From: Chrysopilus asiliformis
Taxonomy: Eukaryota; Arthropoda; Insecta; Diptera; Rhagionidae
Direction: 5' to 3'
NCBI GenBank assembly: GCA_964034945.1
Contig: OZ035962.1
Location: 50,214,231 to 50,278,230 of the forward strand
DNA: 64,000 bases
Of this stretch, positions 32,531 to 44,788 are shown piece by piece. The notes beneath the pieces were generated by a model. It was not told the DNA's origin. It ran no database searches and saw only the letters and a program-made list of their open reading frames with translations. The position numbers and the translations under genes are program-made. Each line of letters opens with the position of its first letter. Position 1 is the first letter of the stretch.

Positions 32531-32946
32531 CTTTTTCAAAATTTTCAGGAGAGACAAAAAACATATTGGCGTGAAATTTTTGCTCTGGGACAAAGTTAAC
32601 AATTTACAGTTAAAATCAAGCATGTATTCTTACATCATTTTAATTTGAGATAAATCCATATTTTTTTTTTGAAAAAGTTATGGACATTTTAAAGTTTTGG
32701 ACATAGCTGTTTCTTGCACCCAAGAGTAAAAAAGCGGTTTTGACGTGGATACGTCTTGGATTTTGGTTATGGGGGTACAAATTAGAAAATCGGCTTGCTG
32801 CCATGATAACAAATTTGCAATCGATGAAACTCGATAGCTTGTGATGACATCCGAACAGAAACTGTGTTATAAGATCCGGCCTACATTAAAGCATTGTTTA
32901 GGGTATTTTGTTATGTTAAACTACTATGTTCAATTATCTTTTTATT
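32531..32946. other. Unassigned sequence
   Basis: No frame or repeat recognised. 31513-31785 and 34165-34471 are likewise empty of anything I can name. Confidence 0.4.
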
Positions 32947-32972
32947 AAAAGCTTTTATTTAGCTTGCCTTCG

Positions 32973-33004
<32 letters not shown>

Positions 33005-34164
33005 AGATCAAATCTTGGAACCCAATTTTGACCCACTTCCACTTGTCCGATTGACTTGAAATTTTGCACACTTATATAAGTCCGATGACAATACAATATT
33101 TTCACTACTTCGTCCTTGTAAGGATAACGGAAGGTCCTGTAAGGATAACGTGATTATCCTTTTATCCAAATTTTCCGGAAAAAAAATCTATTCTGGGGGT
33201 TTTTGGGGTCGCTGAATCCGAATCTGTCATTAGAAAGTCAGTAAGGATAACGGAAGGTCCTGTAAGGATAACGTGATTATCCTTTTCTCCAAATTTTCCG
33301 GGAAAAAATCTATTCTGGGGGTTTTTGGGGTCGCTGAATCCGAATCTGTCATTAAAAAGTCAGTAAGGATAACGGAAGGTCCTGTAAGGATAATGTGATT
33401 ATCCTTTTCTCCAAATTTTCCGGAAAAAAATCTATTCTGGGGGTTTTTGAGGTCGCTGAATCCGAATCTGTCATTAAAAAGTCTGTAAGGATAACGGAAT
33501 GTCCTGTAAGGATAACGTGATTATCCTTTTCTCCAAATTTTCCGGAAAAAAATCTATTCTGGGGGTTTTTGAGGTCGCTGAATCCGAATCTGTCATTAAA
33601 AAGTCAGTAAGGATAACGGAAGGTCCTGTAAGGATAACGTGATTATCCTTTTTCTCAATTGTTCCGGGGAAAAATATATTCTGCGGGTTTTGGGGTTCGC
33701 TGAATACGATTCTCAAGTTAAAAAGTCTGTATGGATAACGGAAGGTCCTGTAAGGATAACATGATTATCCTTTTTCTCAATTGTTCCGGGAAAAAATATA
33801 TTCTGCGGGTTTTGGGGTTCGTTGAATACGATTCTCAAGTTAAAAAGCCTGTAAGGACATCTCAAATGTAAGGATATATATTCGAAGACTAGAAAGAACA
33901 AAATAAAAAAAATTTTTAAAAAAAGCTTTTATTGAAAAAGAATGCACTAAAAAGAAAAAAATAATTTTCTGGACGCTGTGTATCACAAATATAAAAGCTT
34001 TTAAAAAGCGAGATAAAGCATAAAACAATAAAATAAAAATTTATCTCGCTTTTAAAAAGCTTTTATATTTGTGATACACAGCGTCCAGAAATTTTTTTTT
34101 TCTTTTTAGTGCTTTGTTTTTTAATAAAAGCTTTTTTTAAAATTTTTTTTTTTATTTTTTTTTA
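32947..34164. mobile_element. Foldback element S3
   Basis: Six to seven 121-bp units; the last two carry a variant with CTCAATTGTTCCGGG instead of CTCCAAATTTTCCGG. The palindrome arms end at 34016 and start at 34041. Confidence 0.75.
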
Positions 34165-34475
34165 AGAATCAAAATTTAAATTTTCACTGCCGCTGTTATG
34201 CTGTGTTTGCTGCTTGTAGTACAGATTTTACATTTATACTTCTCCTTTATGTGTATTGAATCTGATGTATTGAATGCGATGTTATTTCGTTCTTTTCACT
34301 CTGAAAAGTGTTGCTCTTAACGGCAAAATCGTTTGCTGTGGTTTCCGACTCTGTGGTTTCCGAAAATGATTTCTATTTAAGTTTTCGCTTCCTGTTCAAA
34401 GCGGTTTATGGGTCTCGCATAAAAATGAATGAAAGCCTCGAGCGATGGCTGTTGGCTATGATGCACACACATATA

Positions 34476-34735
34476 AGTTAACATAGTTAACACGACACCT
34501 GACAAAAAAACTGCTGACTTCGCGTCTACTAAAAACCACGCGAAGACTCAAATCAACGCTTTCCCACGACATCGCCGGAAAAGCTGCATCAGCAATATCT
34601 GCCTTAGATAAGTTAGTTTTAGGAAAATTAATTTAAGAAAATTCAGTTGTAATTTGTAGCTTGAACGAAAAGGTTGAATTAATAAAGAATATTTTTTTTA
34701 ACACAAGTTCGTTTTTTTAACACATTAATAAAATA
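34476..34735 (+). repeat. Errantivirus 5' LTR
   Basis: AGTTAACATAGTTAACACG through TTAGATAAGTTAGTTTTAGG, GCTTGAACGAAAAGGTTGAA, AATAAAGAATATTTTTTTTA and CACAAGTTCGT. The second half matches 52258-52389. The exact 3' edge is uncertain. No convincing primer binding site follows. Confidence 0.7.
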
Positions 34736-34960
34736 TAACAAGTAACAAAAAAGTGAAAAATAAATAATTAATAAAGTAACAAAAAGTTAATAATTAATAA
34801 CAAGTAACCAAAAATAAAGGTGAAAAGTAATAACAAACTAACAAAAGATAACAAGTAACAAAAAAATAAAGGTGAAAAGTAAAAAACCAACAAAAGATAA
34901 CAAGTAACCAAAAATAAAGCAATAAAACTAAAAGCACGAACGATCTCCAAGGCAATCGAC
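34736..34960 (+). repeat. A-rich leader repeats
   Basis: Three to four imperfect copies of an AACAAGTAACCAAAAATAAAGGTGAAAAGTA-like unit (core AGTAACCAAAAATAAAGGTG) between the LTR and gag. Simple-sequence leader repeats of this kind occur in some errantiviruses. Confidence 0.55.
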
Positions 34961-35105
34961 CGTTAATTGTAAGTTGTGAAAAACGAGGCCCCCGAGTAGC
35001 AGCGTAAGTTGCAAAAAGGAATCCTAGATCGAGGAATAGCCGGTTACACAGGATTGACGGAAGACTACCATTGGTCCACCACGTATCTTGGAGGAGCTAC
35101 AACAG

Positions 35106-35812
35106 GGGCCTTATCAGGGAACTCGAATCGAATATGAAATGCACGAAAATGTTTGAATCGGTATCCGCTAACTCGAATTCAATCAAATATTTGTCATTCA
35201 TTTTCGGAAATTTGCTTGAACACTTTTCAGTCGCCGAAAATGAAACTCGAAAGGAAAATTTAAGTAATTTCAATGTTTTTTTTATGTAAGAATTTTATTT
35301 CTAGCAAAACATATTTAAATTCCTTGGAAAATCTATTAAAAATAAGGAAAAGTTGAATCTAACATATAAAATTTAATTATTTACGATTTTAAACGAAGTC
35401 CATTCCGTATGAATTTTCTTACAAGTCTTGGATTGAAACCGCCGTCATCACTTTCGTCACTTTTTTCTGGCACTTATTTCAATATTTTTAAACTGCCGGC
35501 ATTAAGAAAAAAACTTTCACGACTGATAAAAGGCAATAAACACAAAAACAAAACAAATGTCCATTCTTTGCCGGCATTAATTTCACAAAAAGGAAACGCA
35601 AAAACTAACAGCAAATTATTTACAACTATTCAATAATGACACTAAATATAAACACGAGACTTCCAAGATACCAGCAAGTTTCTCGTTTTCGATTAATTTA
35701 TGGCAATACATTTTACTCGAAACGAAAGTTTTACATGATACCAATGCGATTCGTTTTCGAGTACGGCGTTCGAGTCGATTTGATTTTCGATTCGAGATGC
35801 ATGATAAAGCCC
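35106..35812. mobile_element. Harbinger-type MITE F
   Basis: 707 bp with ends GGGCCTTATCAGGGAACTCG and (inverted) GGGCTTTATCATGCATCTCG and a 3-bp CAG duplication (35103-35105, 35813-35815). Non-coding. Its internal sequence (TCTTGGATTGAAACCGCCGTC, TTTTCGATTAATTTATGGCA) matches the diverged copy at 58380-59580 that sits next to a Harbinger transposase relic. Confidence 0.75.
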
Positions 35813-36125
35813 CAGGAGTCAGCATCCATTTGGGCAGTACGTGTGAAGGAAAGACCCGCCATGCTATTAATAATAGCATTATTGTAAGTTAACTTAATAT
35901 TACTACATTATTTCGAAGAAAATTTTATTGAAAGGAAATACTTAATTCATTATCGTTAAAGGTTTTAAAAATATTTTAAGTAAAATCAAAATATAAAATA
36001 GAAAATAAGAAAGATAAATTGTCATTTAAATAAAGTGAAGGAAAGTGATCTGAACAAAGAAATTCATTTTAGTAATTAAAAACAAAAGAAATTTTATAGG
36101 ACAATCCATCCGCGCGTAACGACTG

Positions 36126-36562
36126 GCAAATGAATCCACCCAATATAGTATAAGCGTAATAAGAAATAAAATCATTAGCCATGCAGACATCGTACTCGAG
36201 TCCTATAATACCCCGTTAAATTGGAAAAAAATTTCCAAATGTCTGACGCTACACTACGCAGACAAGAGAGACCTCGGTACTCTAGAGTACCAAATGACCA
36301 CTTTAATTCAAGGTCACAAATCAGTTCAAGAATTCTACCAAGGGGTCTATCAACACCTCTCCCTTATTCTTAACAAGTTGTCATGCATAGAAATGAGTAA
36401 GGAATCGCTAGACAATATGACTCGGTCATACAGGGAAAAGGCACTAGACACATTTGTAAGAGGACTAAAAGGAGACCTTCCAAGACTCCTCAGCATAAAA
36501 GAGCCTGTGGACTCCCACAAGCACTACACCTGTGTCTCAAATTGCAAAATGTCGACTATTTT
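36126..36562 (+). pseudogene. gag: Errantivirus Gag, N-terminal part
   Basis: An open frame carries capsid-type blocks [58 protein letters not shown] and [20 protein letters not shown]. After EPVD a frameshift near 36512 is needed to reach the conserved [13 protein letters not shown]. The frame is then cut by the LINE at about 36563. The true start codon is not clear; sequence upstream of 36126 contains stops. Confidence 0.75.
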
Positions 36563-36613
36563 AAAAAAAAATTATTAAAAGAGAGACGTTGTATATTTAA
36601 TAAGAGCTGATTA

Positions 36614-39600
36614 TTACGCGAATTCATTTATTATTAATATTCTATATTTAAGGGCATTTATTACATAGGCAGCAAGTTTCTCATAACATTTTCCATTAAG
36701 ATACGTATAAAATTCTTCTTCCGATAAATACTCAGATCCAAAACAACATTTCCTGTAGTTTTTAAAAACCGGACAACGCGCTATGAAATGATACGTATTG
36801 TCGACTTCGGCATTATTGCAGATGGAGCAAGACTTCGTTTCAGCAGTTTTGAACGCCCTAGAATTTAGATCAAGAAGACCTCCCCTTGTCTTAAAGATAA
36901 CGCTTATCTCTTGAATAGACTACTTATCTCTTACGTAGCTTGGAATATCCGTGTATTTTAGATGACAGTATTGGTCGTGGTGTTGAGATGCAAGTGCAGA
37001 TTGCACATTTTTTTCCCAGTCCTTACGAGACATCGACCTAATTACTCCTGTAATTTGCTTTTTTAGTGCGGAAGTGTCGAAGTATGAATTTCGATGGATA
37101 TTATAGCCGTCAAAAATTTTAAGCCATTCCTTTGACCAGAAAGTATTTTGGTTTATGGTTTCTTCCGCGAGTAGTTTTGGGAGTCTGTAGCTCGGATATG
37201 ACAGGACTTTTAATATATAATCGAAGTGTAGCTTGAGTGTGGCAAGAGAAAGACGATCTAGACCAGTTTCGAGAAATATCATGTAGTTAGGAGTATTATA
37301 AGGGAGGTATAAAACTTTCTTTAAGAAGAAACGCTGAAGTTTCTCTACTTGATCATATTGGCGATACCCCCAGATTTGAGCATACCCCATTACAGAGTAT
37401 GCAGTACTGTTAAAAATGCTTAGTTTATTAGATAGTAGGATATCTTTATTGTAAACATAGCGAGACCAATTAAAGTTTAATACTTGCTTTGCGCAACGGA
37501 GTTTGTCATCTAAATGTTTTGTGAAAGACAAGTTAAAATTAAGGTTTACACCGAGGTATTTATATTCGTTGACTGTCTCGATTTGGTTTCCTTGCCACCG
37601 CCAGGTAAACTTAGAACTTAGTCTACTGCCTTTTCTTCACTTTTGATTTAAGTAAATTTAACGTGGTACCTTTCACAGGTACCTTTCACAGTATTGTTCT
37701 AAAGAGAGTATCATCTTTTGGAGCGCTTCTGGACTATTCGCGAGTAAAACCATATCGTCAGCATACAGCAATACTTTAATATACGCTTCGCCCACTTTAA
37801 TACCACCAGAAGGTAAATAATTATGCAGATCATTCAGAAATAATGCAAAAAGAATCGGGCTCAGAATACAGCCTTGTTTGACACCCTGATTTACATCGAA
37901 GTACTCGGATATGTTTACGCCGTCCCATACCGCAGATTGTGTATTTGAATAAAGCATTATCAGTATTCTCAACATTTTAGAAGACAGTCCGAGGAACGAC
38001 AATTTATCAAAGAGAGCTTTTCTGACCACTGTATCGAATGCAGACTTTAAGTCTACAAAGAAGTCATACAACTTGTTATTATTCTTAAGCTGCAGGTGGC
38101 CGATACTTGTTAATATGAAAATATTGTCAAAGGTCGAGTAATTTTTACGAAAGCCTGCTTGATATTCATTTAAAATATTATTTGCTTCAACCCATATGTT
38201 GATTCTATTTAGTAAAATCCCTGTAACTATTTTAGATAAAGTATCAAGAAGCGACAGTCCCCTATAGTTTGTGACATTATTGATATCACCTTTTTTAAAG
38301 AGCGGAATTATCAATGACTTTTTAAAAGAGATAGGCATAGTTTCAGTGACGACAATCCTGTTGCAAATTTTTAAGATCTCGTTTATGACTGAAGGAGGTG
38401 CATTTTTATACAACTCAAATGGGATTCCATCTGCTCCGGGAGATTTATTACATTTAGCGTTTGAAATAACTTTCACGACTTCCTCCAGCTCAATTGGGGA
38501 ATCTAATAGGGAGTCGGACGCGATAGACATACAGTAACGAGTTAATGGAACATCATTATCAGAATTCAGCAATATCTTGAAGTGGTTAGCAAATTCAGCA
38601 ATATCAATATTAGAGCTAGTTTTAACTTCTTTACGTCTAAGAGAATTTGATAACGACCACCATTCTTTGCTGTTTTTTGTATGATTGAGTTTGGCTATAG
38701 TATCAGTTTGATAGGTTAATTTTTTTGCTTTACAAAGTTTGTGATACTTTTTTTTACTCTCATCATACCTAATTTTATCCTGACATGAGTAATATTTTCG
38801 GTACTGGTGCAAACAGTCAAACATCTTTGATCTCGCTTTGTAACATGAGAAATCAAACCATGGATTTTTAGTATCGAATTTTTTCTTTGAGCCCTGAGTA
38901 CCCACAGCCAGTACAAGACTTTCTTTAAAACGGTTAATATGGTCATCAATACTTTCGTCTTGTAATTGAATATCGTCACTGAACCTATCATTGAGCATTT
39001 CGTATTACTTTTCTGCTTTACTTGGGATCCATTTAATTTTTGGGGGCAAAACAACTGCCTTAGTAGGTGCGGTTGTGTGCTTATCAGACTTCGCAAGAAT
39101 ATTGAGACATAGCGGCATATGATCTGAAAACGGTTTACTCAGGATCGAGAAGCTCTTGATGATTCTTAGAAAATTAAAAGAGCAACAGCAATAATCTATG
39201 ACAGAGCTACCCACAGAACTTTGAAACGTAAAATTTCCCTTTTTGTCATCGTTGGTTCTACCATTGACAATAATACCCCCAGTCTCATCTAATAAATTTA
39301 ATAGTTTCTTGCCCTTCGAATTAAGCGTAGCGTCCATTGAGTTCCGGGAAGCGGAGATATTGTTTATGTTAACTAAGAGATTTTGGTCAATTTCATAAGC
39401 AGATCCCGTACGCGCATTTAGGTCCCCCAAGATGCAAAAGTTGACATTAACCATATTTTTCATAAGAGTTTGCAGTTTGACGAAGTCTTGCATCCATTTT
39501 GTGCAATTTAGGTAGCATGGAATTATACATACGTTAACATCATTGAAGTTGGCGTATAGAACAGCCATATCATTGATCGTAGCAAACCTCAGGGAATACT

Positions 39601-39859
39601 GTCTTGCAACTGATTTCTTGTATCCAAAGATAGATCCACCACTTGCTCGCCCGATGTTATGAATCCTTACCGCATCAATCCAAATAACATTATAATCACT
39701 GAAAAAATAATTAAAATTACTACGTTTCTCTTTTACAATATGTGTTTCGTACAGGAAAAAGATATCATATTCGTTTAAAAAGGAAAAAAAGTTACCATAA
39801 TTAAATTTACTGTTTAAATTCGCTACATTATAGGAGATAATTTTGCAAAAATTTTGTTG
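36614..39859 (-). pseudogene. LINE ORF2: endonuclease and reverse transcriptase
   Basis: Endonuclease (APE type): IISYNVANLN, catalytic Glu in FFLYETHI, GDLNARTG, SSVIDYCC and the FSDHMPL His. Reverse transcriptase: IIPLFKKGDINNVTNYRGLS, AGFRKNYSTFDN, DLKSAFDTV, QGVKQGCILSP and the catalytic LLYADDMVLLA. C-terminus: EYKYLGVNLN and CSICNNAEVDNTYHFIARC, a C-x2-C-x7-H-x4-C motif. Damage: TAA at 39005, a 12-13 bp tandem duplication with frameshift near 37680, and TAG at 36920; otherwise open for over 1,000 codons. No ATG lies between the ORF1 stop and the endonuclease start; the first ATG is at 39568, beyond the catalytic Glu. Confidence 0.88.
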
Positions 39860-40738
39860 CTATTCCTTGCTGGTACCGGCTTCATGGTTATCTCTGCTTC
39901 TAGTCTTGAATTCGTTTCGCTGGGCTGCTTTTTTGGTATCAATAAGAACCTCGTAGTTGCTAGACGCGTTCTTTAAAAGATCGTTCATAAAAGTCCTGTC
40001 GCCAGTTGACTCCGCCACAAAATGATTGTTACTCCATTTATATCTTCTGTTGTTTATTGTTAAAATGGTACCCTTGATATTTGGCTCCGACTTGTTGTCG
40101 TGCTTCAGTATTTCTGGCCTAAGTTGCCTCAGATGAAAACGTTGGTTTCTCTCCTCCGCCGAGTAATCTCTTTGTATAAATATTCCACTCTGCCTTAGTT
40201 TGCCACTGTTAAATAGAAGATCGTTTGCTTGGCATATACTATCGAGTTCCATCAAATAATCGTTTTTCGCGTTAATTTTTGCAATTCTATTAATTCTCAC
40301 ATCGATGTTAAGGCTTTTGGTGCAAAGTTCATAAAATAATTGTTTTGCTTCGATTACGTTCACTCCTCTTAGACCACTTACAACGATGTTTGAGCGCCTG
40401 GTTTTCTGATCGATTTGCTCCAGTTTTGATTTCATAGTTTGAATTTCATTTCGAAGTGCAGTGTTTTCGTTTTTAAGACCTTCGATTTCCTTAACTAAAG
40501 TTTGGAGATCCTCTTTTTTCGCCACAGAGTTCAGTTTTTCATCAAGCAAGTGATCCATCTTTTCGTCAAAAATTTTCCAGGAGAACGTATCGCTCATCTT
40601 ACTGTTTGTGGATTTTTCTGATTTCCCTGGAACAGTGCTTCGCCTTTTTTGTCGTTGATATTGTGATATTTGGTCGGGCGACGTTTGACTGTGCGCGCGC
40701 TTTTGATGTCCTGTCATTTGATGGATATTCCGACTCAT
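39860..40738 (-). CDS. LINE ORF1 (RNA-binding coiled-coil protein)
   Basis: 292 codons, intact. A basic Gln/Ser-rich start (MSRNIHQMTGHQKRAHSQ) is followed by a heptad-rich coiled coil at about residues 70-115 (LKNENTALRNEIQTMKSKLE) and then RRSNIVVSGL, an RRM-like fold start, with a C-terminal domain to residue 292. This is the plan of L1-type ORF1 proteins (Transposase_22 class), which form trimers and bind element RNA. Its TAG stop is in the same frame as ORF2. Confidence 0.8.
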   Translation of the reverse strand: MSRNIHQMTGHQKRAHSQTSPDQISQYQRQKRRSTVPGKSEKSTNSKMSDTFSWKIFDEKMDHLLDEKLNSVAKKEDLQTLVKEIEGLKNENTALRNEIQTMKSKLEQIDQKTRRSNIVVSGLRGVNVIEAKQLFYELCTKSLNIDVRINRIAKINAKNDYLMELDSICQANDLLFNSGKLRQSGIFIQRDYSAEERNQRFHLRQLRPEILKHDNKSEPNIKGTILTINNRRYKWSNNHFVAESTGDRTFMNDLLKNASSNYEVLIDTKKAAQRNEFKTRSRDNHEAGTSKE

Positions 40739-40928
40739 AAAAACTTACTTGGTTCTATGTTATAGGTGTTGAATATTGTAGAAATTTTATGGTTTCGCAG
40801 TAATATTTCCTTGGAAAACCTTTTGTGAGCCAATAATCCAAATTTTGAGGTAGTTATTAGTTAATTTTAATAGTTTTAGAGCGCTCTCGTAATATGACGT
40901 TCTGCTGAGACCAGTGTTACCAGAACAT

Positions 40929-41137
40929 TCCCCAGATATCCTCAACAATATCCAACATTCCCCAGATATCCTCAACAATTACCACCAAAGCCTCAGCCAA
41001 AACCTGAGCCCACGGACATAGATAGAAGTTTGCAATCGAGACAAATAAACTACGCCAATAGGCCAAGAAATGTCCAACTTCCCCAAAAAAGAGATTTCCG
41101 ACCCCAGTCCCATCAAGAACATCGTCCTAACAAATAA
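40929..41137 (+). pseudogene. gag: Errantivirus Gag, C-terminal part
   Basis: Resumes after the LINE with a duplicated TFPRYPQQ motif, a Pro/Gln-rich stretch, then DIDRSLQSRQINYANRPRN and a stop. The basic NYANRP block is typical of the C-terminal end of 17.6-like Gag. Its frame relative to pol is different, as expected for Gag-Pol frameshifting, though too much is lost to be sure. Confidence 0.7.
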
Positions 41138-41179
41138 CGACGCCTATTCCACATCCAAAAAGAATAGGAACAAAACGAT

Positions 41180-43198
41180 ATGGATGAGCAAGAACCATTC
41201 TACAATAGCGAACAAGAAATGACTTATACAGACAACACAGAAACGAACGAGAGTTCTTCGCTGCCTTATTTCGAACGAACCAAAGGAAGCGGAGAAAATG
41301 TAAAATTCCTGATCGGCACTGGCTCAAACAAAAACTACGTACAATTACGACACGTTAGAAATTTGATTCCAACCGAAAAACCCTTTTTCGCTAATACTGT
41401 AGGTAGTAGTATCAAAATTACGCATTATGCTCTCATCGACTTATTCAAAATTAACAAAAAATTCAAATTCTTTATCCTACCGAACTTAAATTCATTCGAC
41501 GGAATTCTCGGTAAATATACTTTACGCGAACTGAAAGCTGTTATCCACACTAATAAAGGACATATGATAATTGATCCAAATATTAAAATCCCCCTAAAAC
41601 AGCTCCTTGCAGAAAACGTTAATACCATTAATTTGCGTACCACCCATCTAACCGAACAAAAAAACAAAACGCTCAAAAGTATTCTCCAGAGGTGCCCACA
41701 ACTCTTTTCTGACCCAAACAAAAAGTTAACCTTTGTAACAAATGTCAAAGGAGAAATTAGAACCAATACAGATACTCCCGTATATTCAAAGAGCTATCCC
41801 TATCCCATGGCACTAAAAGAGGAAGTCGAGAAACAAGTTAAGGAATTACTCGACGAAGGCATTATAAAACCTTCAAAATCGCCTTACAACGCACCAGTAT
41901 GGATCGTTCCAAAAAAAACAGATGCATCAGGTGAAAGGAAGTATAGGATGGTAATAGTCTACCGAAAATTGAACTCCATCACCATCCCTGATAGGTATCC
42001 CATTCCGGAAATAAACGAAGTTCTATCTAACCTAGGAGAGAATGAATACTTTTCTATTATAGATCTCAAAAGTGGATTTCATCAGATTCCTTTGAAAGAA
42101 TCTGATATAGAGAAGACCGCCTTCTCAGTTAATAATGGCAAATTCGAATTCGTACGCTTACCATTCGGTTTAAAAAATTCACCTTCAATATTCCAACGGA
42201 CTTTGGACGACATCCTTAGAGAACACATATGAAAAAGGTGCTACGTCTATATAGACGATATAATAATATTCGGAAAAAACGAAACAGAACACTTCGAAAA
42301 TTTAGAAAAAGTTTTCCAAACCCTTGAAGCTGCAAACACTAAAGTCCAATTAGACAAGTGCGAGTTCCTAAAAACGGAAGTCGAATTCTTAGGCTTCATT
42401 GTCGGAACTGACGGGATTAAAGCCAACCCAAAGAAAGTACAAGCAATAGCAGTTCTACCCCCACCACAGAATTTGAAAGAACTACGTTCCTTTCTAGGTA
42501 TGTCAGGATACTATAGACGTTTTATCAAAGATTATGCCAAAGTGGCAAAACCCCTGACATCCCTTTTAAGAGGGGAAGATGGACGAGTGTCCAAAAACGC
42601 TTCAAAAAACAAAAAAATTCAACTCGACGACAAACAGCTTAACGCTTTCAATAATTTAAAAAATTCACTCACTTCACAAGAAGTAGTACTCTCACACCCT
42701 AATTTCAAGAAAAATTTCGAGCTAACCACAGATGCTTCAGATTATGCCATCGGATCCGTTCTATCGCAGGACAATAAACCGATAACGTTCCTTTCACGAA
42801 CTCTAAATAAAACCGAAGAAAACTACGCAACGAATGAAAAAGAGATGTTAGCCATAATATGGTCACTAAATTCACTAAGAAACTACCTTTACGGTTCCCA
42901 AAAAGTCAACATCTTCACAGACCACCAACCGTTAACTTACGCTCTTAGTAATAAGAACACAAATGCAAAAATGAAACGTTGGAAAGCGACATTAGAAGAG
43001 TATAATTATGAGCTCAATTATAAACCAGGTAGAACAAATATAGTGGCCGACACCTTATCACGACTTATCCAGAGAGTTGAAATCAATTCTTTAACACCAA
43101 CATTGCATAGCGACGAAAGCTCATCGCACCATCTAATACCAGCAGTAGAATCACCCGTAAATGTTTTCCGTAACCAACTTATCCTAGAAATCGGTTAA
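41180..43198 (+). pseudogene. pol: Errantivirus Pol: protease, reverse transcriptase, RNase H
   Basis: Protease region FLIGTGSNKNY carries Gly (GGC, 41315-41317) where the catalytic Asp of the D-T/S-G motif should be. Reverse transcriptase: KYRMVIVYRKLN (Val replaces the usual Asp), SIIDLKSGFHQIPL, FVRLPFGLKNSP and the catalytic CYVYIDDIIIF, separated by one in-frame TGA (42230-42232). RNase H: LTTDASDYAIGSVLSQ, KEMLAIIWSL, FTDHQPLTYAL, with the ADTLSRL end. Stop at 43198. Two stops and the lost protease Asp make it inactive. Confidence 0.92.
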
Positions 43199-44375
43199 GA
43201 AAGTAGCCACCAAGTCAAACTCCTATTTTCGAACCATCATAGACACATAATAATCCGTAGAACTTATACAGAAACCGATCTAATCGAAATCCTTAAGAGA
43301 TACCTGAATCCTTCCATTACAAATGGCCTTTTAACAACAGAACCCATTATGGGAAAGATACAAGAAATTTATCCTGTTCATTTTAAGAATTACACAAATC
43401 CGCTTCACGCAAACTATAGTTCATGATGTCGAAGATGAGAATGAACAACAGGAAATAATATGTAACGAACATAGAAGAGCGCACAGAAATGCCAATGAAA
43501 ACCGGTTACAAATTTTAGGTGAATACTATTTTCCAGGAATGGCTGCGAAAATAAAAAGAGTAGCAAAGAATTGCACCATTTGCAAGGAAAATAAATACGA
43601 AAGACACCCAAATAATACAGAAATAAACCCCACACCTATTCCGAACTATCCTGGACACACCCTTCACATTGATTTATTCTCTACCGAAAAGAAGTTAGTC
43701 CTCACAGCAATAGATAAATTCACGAAATTCGCGGTAACTAAAATAATAGAATCTCGAGCTGTAGAGCACATCAAAGAACCTTTGCAAGATATCTTGTTTT
43801 ATTTCAGTGTCCCTGAAGTTATCGTTATTGACAACGAAAAAGCCCTCCATTCAGCATCCATAATGACAATGCTAACAGACGAATTTCATATCAAAGTCTT
43901 TCGCACACCTCCCTATAAATCCGAAGTCAACGGTCAGGTAGAACGCCTCCATTCAACACTCTGTGAAATAATTAGATGCCTGAAAGCAGAAGGACGCGCA
44001 AGAATTTTCAAACAACTCTTAGAAAGAGCTGTTAACGAATACAATTTTACAATACATTCCACTACCGGCAAAAAACCCGTTGAACTATTACATTGCCGCG
44101 CTCCAAACATAGATCCAGAAGAATTCGAAAAAATTCGTTTAAAAAACATTGAAAAAATAAAACAAAAACAAGAAAAGGACATCCAATATCATAACAAAAA
44201 AAGAAAACCAGTCATACAGTATTCACCAGGTGATACTATTTTTGTCAAACATAACAAAAGGATAGGTTCAAAACTAACAATTAGGTATCGTAAAGAAATT
44301 GTTAAAGAGAATAAAAATTCCACTGTTATCACAGAATCCGGTAAAACAGTACATAAAAGTAATATAAGAAATTGA
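43199..44375 (+). pseudogene. pol: Errantivirus Pol: integrase
   Basis: Continues after the stop at 43198 in the same frame, then needs a frameshift near 43405 to enter the zinc-binding region (HRRAH..NCTICKENKY). Catalytic core: HIDLF, VIDNEKALHS and SEVNGQVERLHS supply D, D, E. C-terminus YSPGDTIFVKHNKRIGSK is the integrase GPY/F-like tail. The frame from 43539 to 44375 is intact. Confidence 0.88.
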
Positions 44376-44452
44376 AATTTATTCCAGATACCTCCTACAC
44401 GGCATCAATGGCGCAATCCAACTCCCAAATTGTAGCAATACATACCGGACAG
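44376..44452 (+). pseudogene. env: Errantivirus env start
   Basis: A short open stretch after pol leads to ..CATACCGGACAG, where the hAT-J element enters. The frame continues after that element at 49093. Confidence 0.55.
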
Positions 44453-44788
44453 CAGTGTTGGGCATCAATCAATTAAATTTTCAATTGATTGAAAATTTAA
44501 TTGCAATTAATTTAATTGCAATTAAATTTAATTGCAGATTTTGCAATTAAATTTAATTGCAATTAAATTTAATTTCAGATTTTGCAATTAAATTAATTGC
44601 AATTAAATTTTCAATCAATTAACTTTTTTGCAATTAAATTTACGATTAAAAATTCAAAAACAAGGGCCTGTAAAAAAATGTACATTGAATGTCAAATTTC
44701 AAAAAAAAATTGAAAAAAACTAACAATTTTCAATTAAGAATAAAACTTTTTGTGATTATTTGTTTTAAACGCTGATTGCTGAAAAGTT

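Larger units (their letters stand above)
36563..40928 (-). mobile_element. LINE (non-LTR retrotransposon), nearly full length, in gag
   Basis: On the minus strand: a 5' leader (40928-40739), ORF1, ORF2 with endonuclease, reverse transcriptase and a C-terminal Cys/His motif, and a short 3' end. It splits the errantivirus gag. No clear target-site duplication: flanks are GTCGACTATTTT and CAGAACATTCC. The element's 3' end runs into a T-rich, not A-rich, stretch. Clade not assigned; it looks jockey/CR1-like in the polymerase. Confidence 0.85.

Noticed and set aside
34768..34950. Hydrophobic Leu/Phe-rich minus-strand frame
   Set aside because: Reverse reading of the A-rich leader repeats of the errantivirus.
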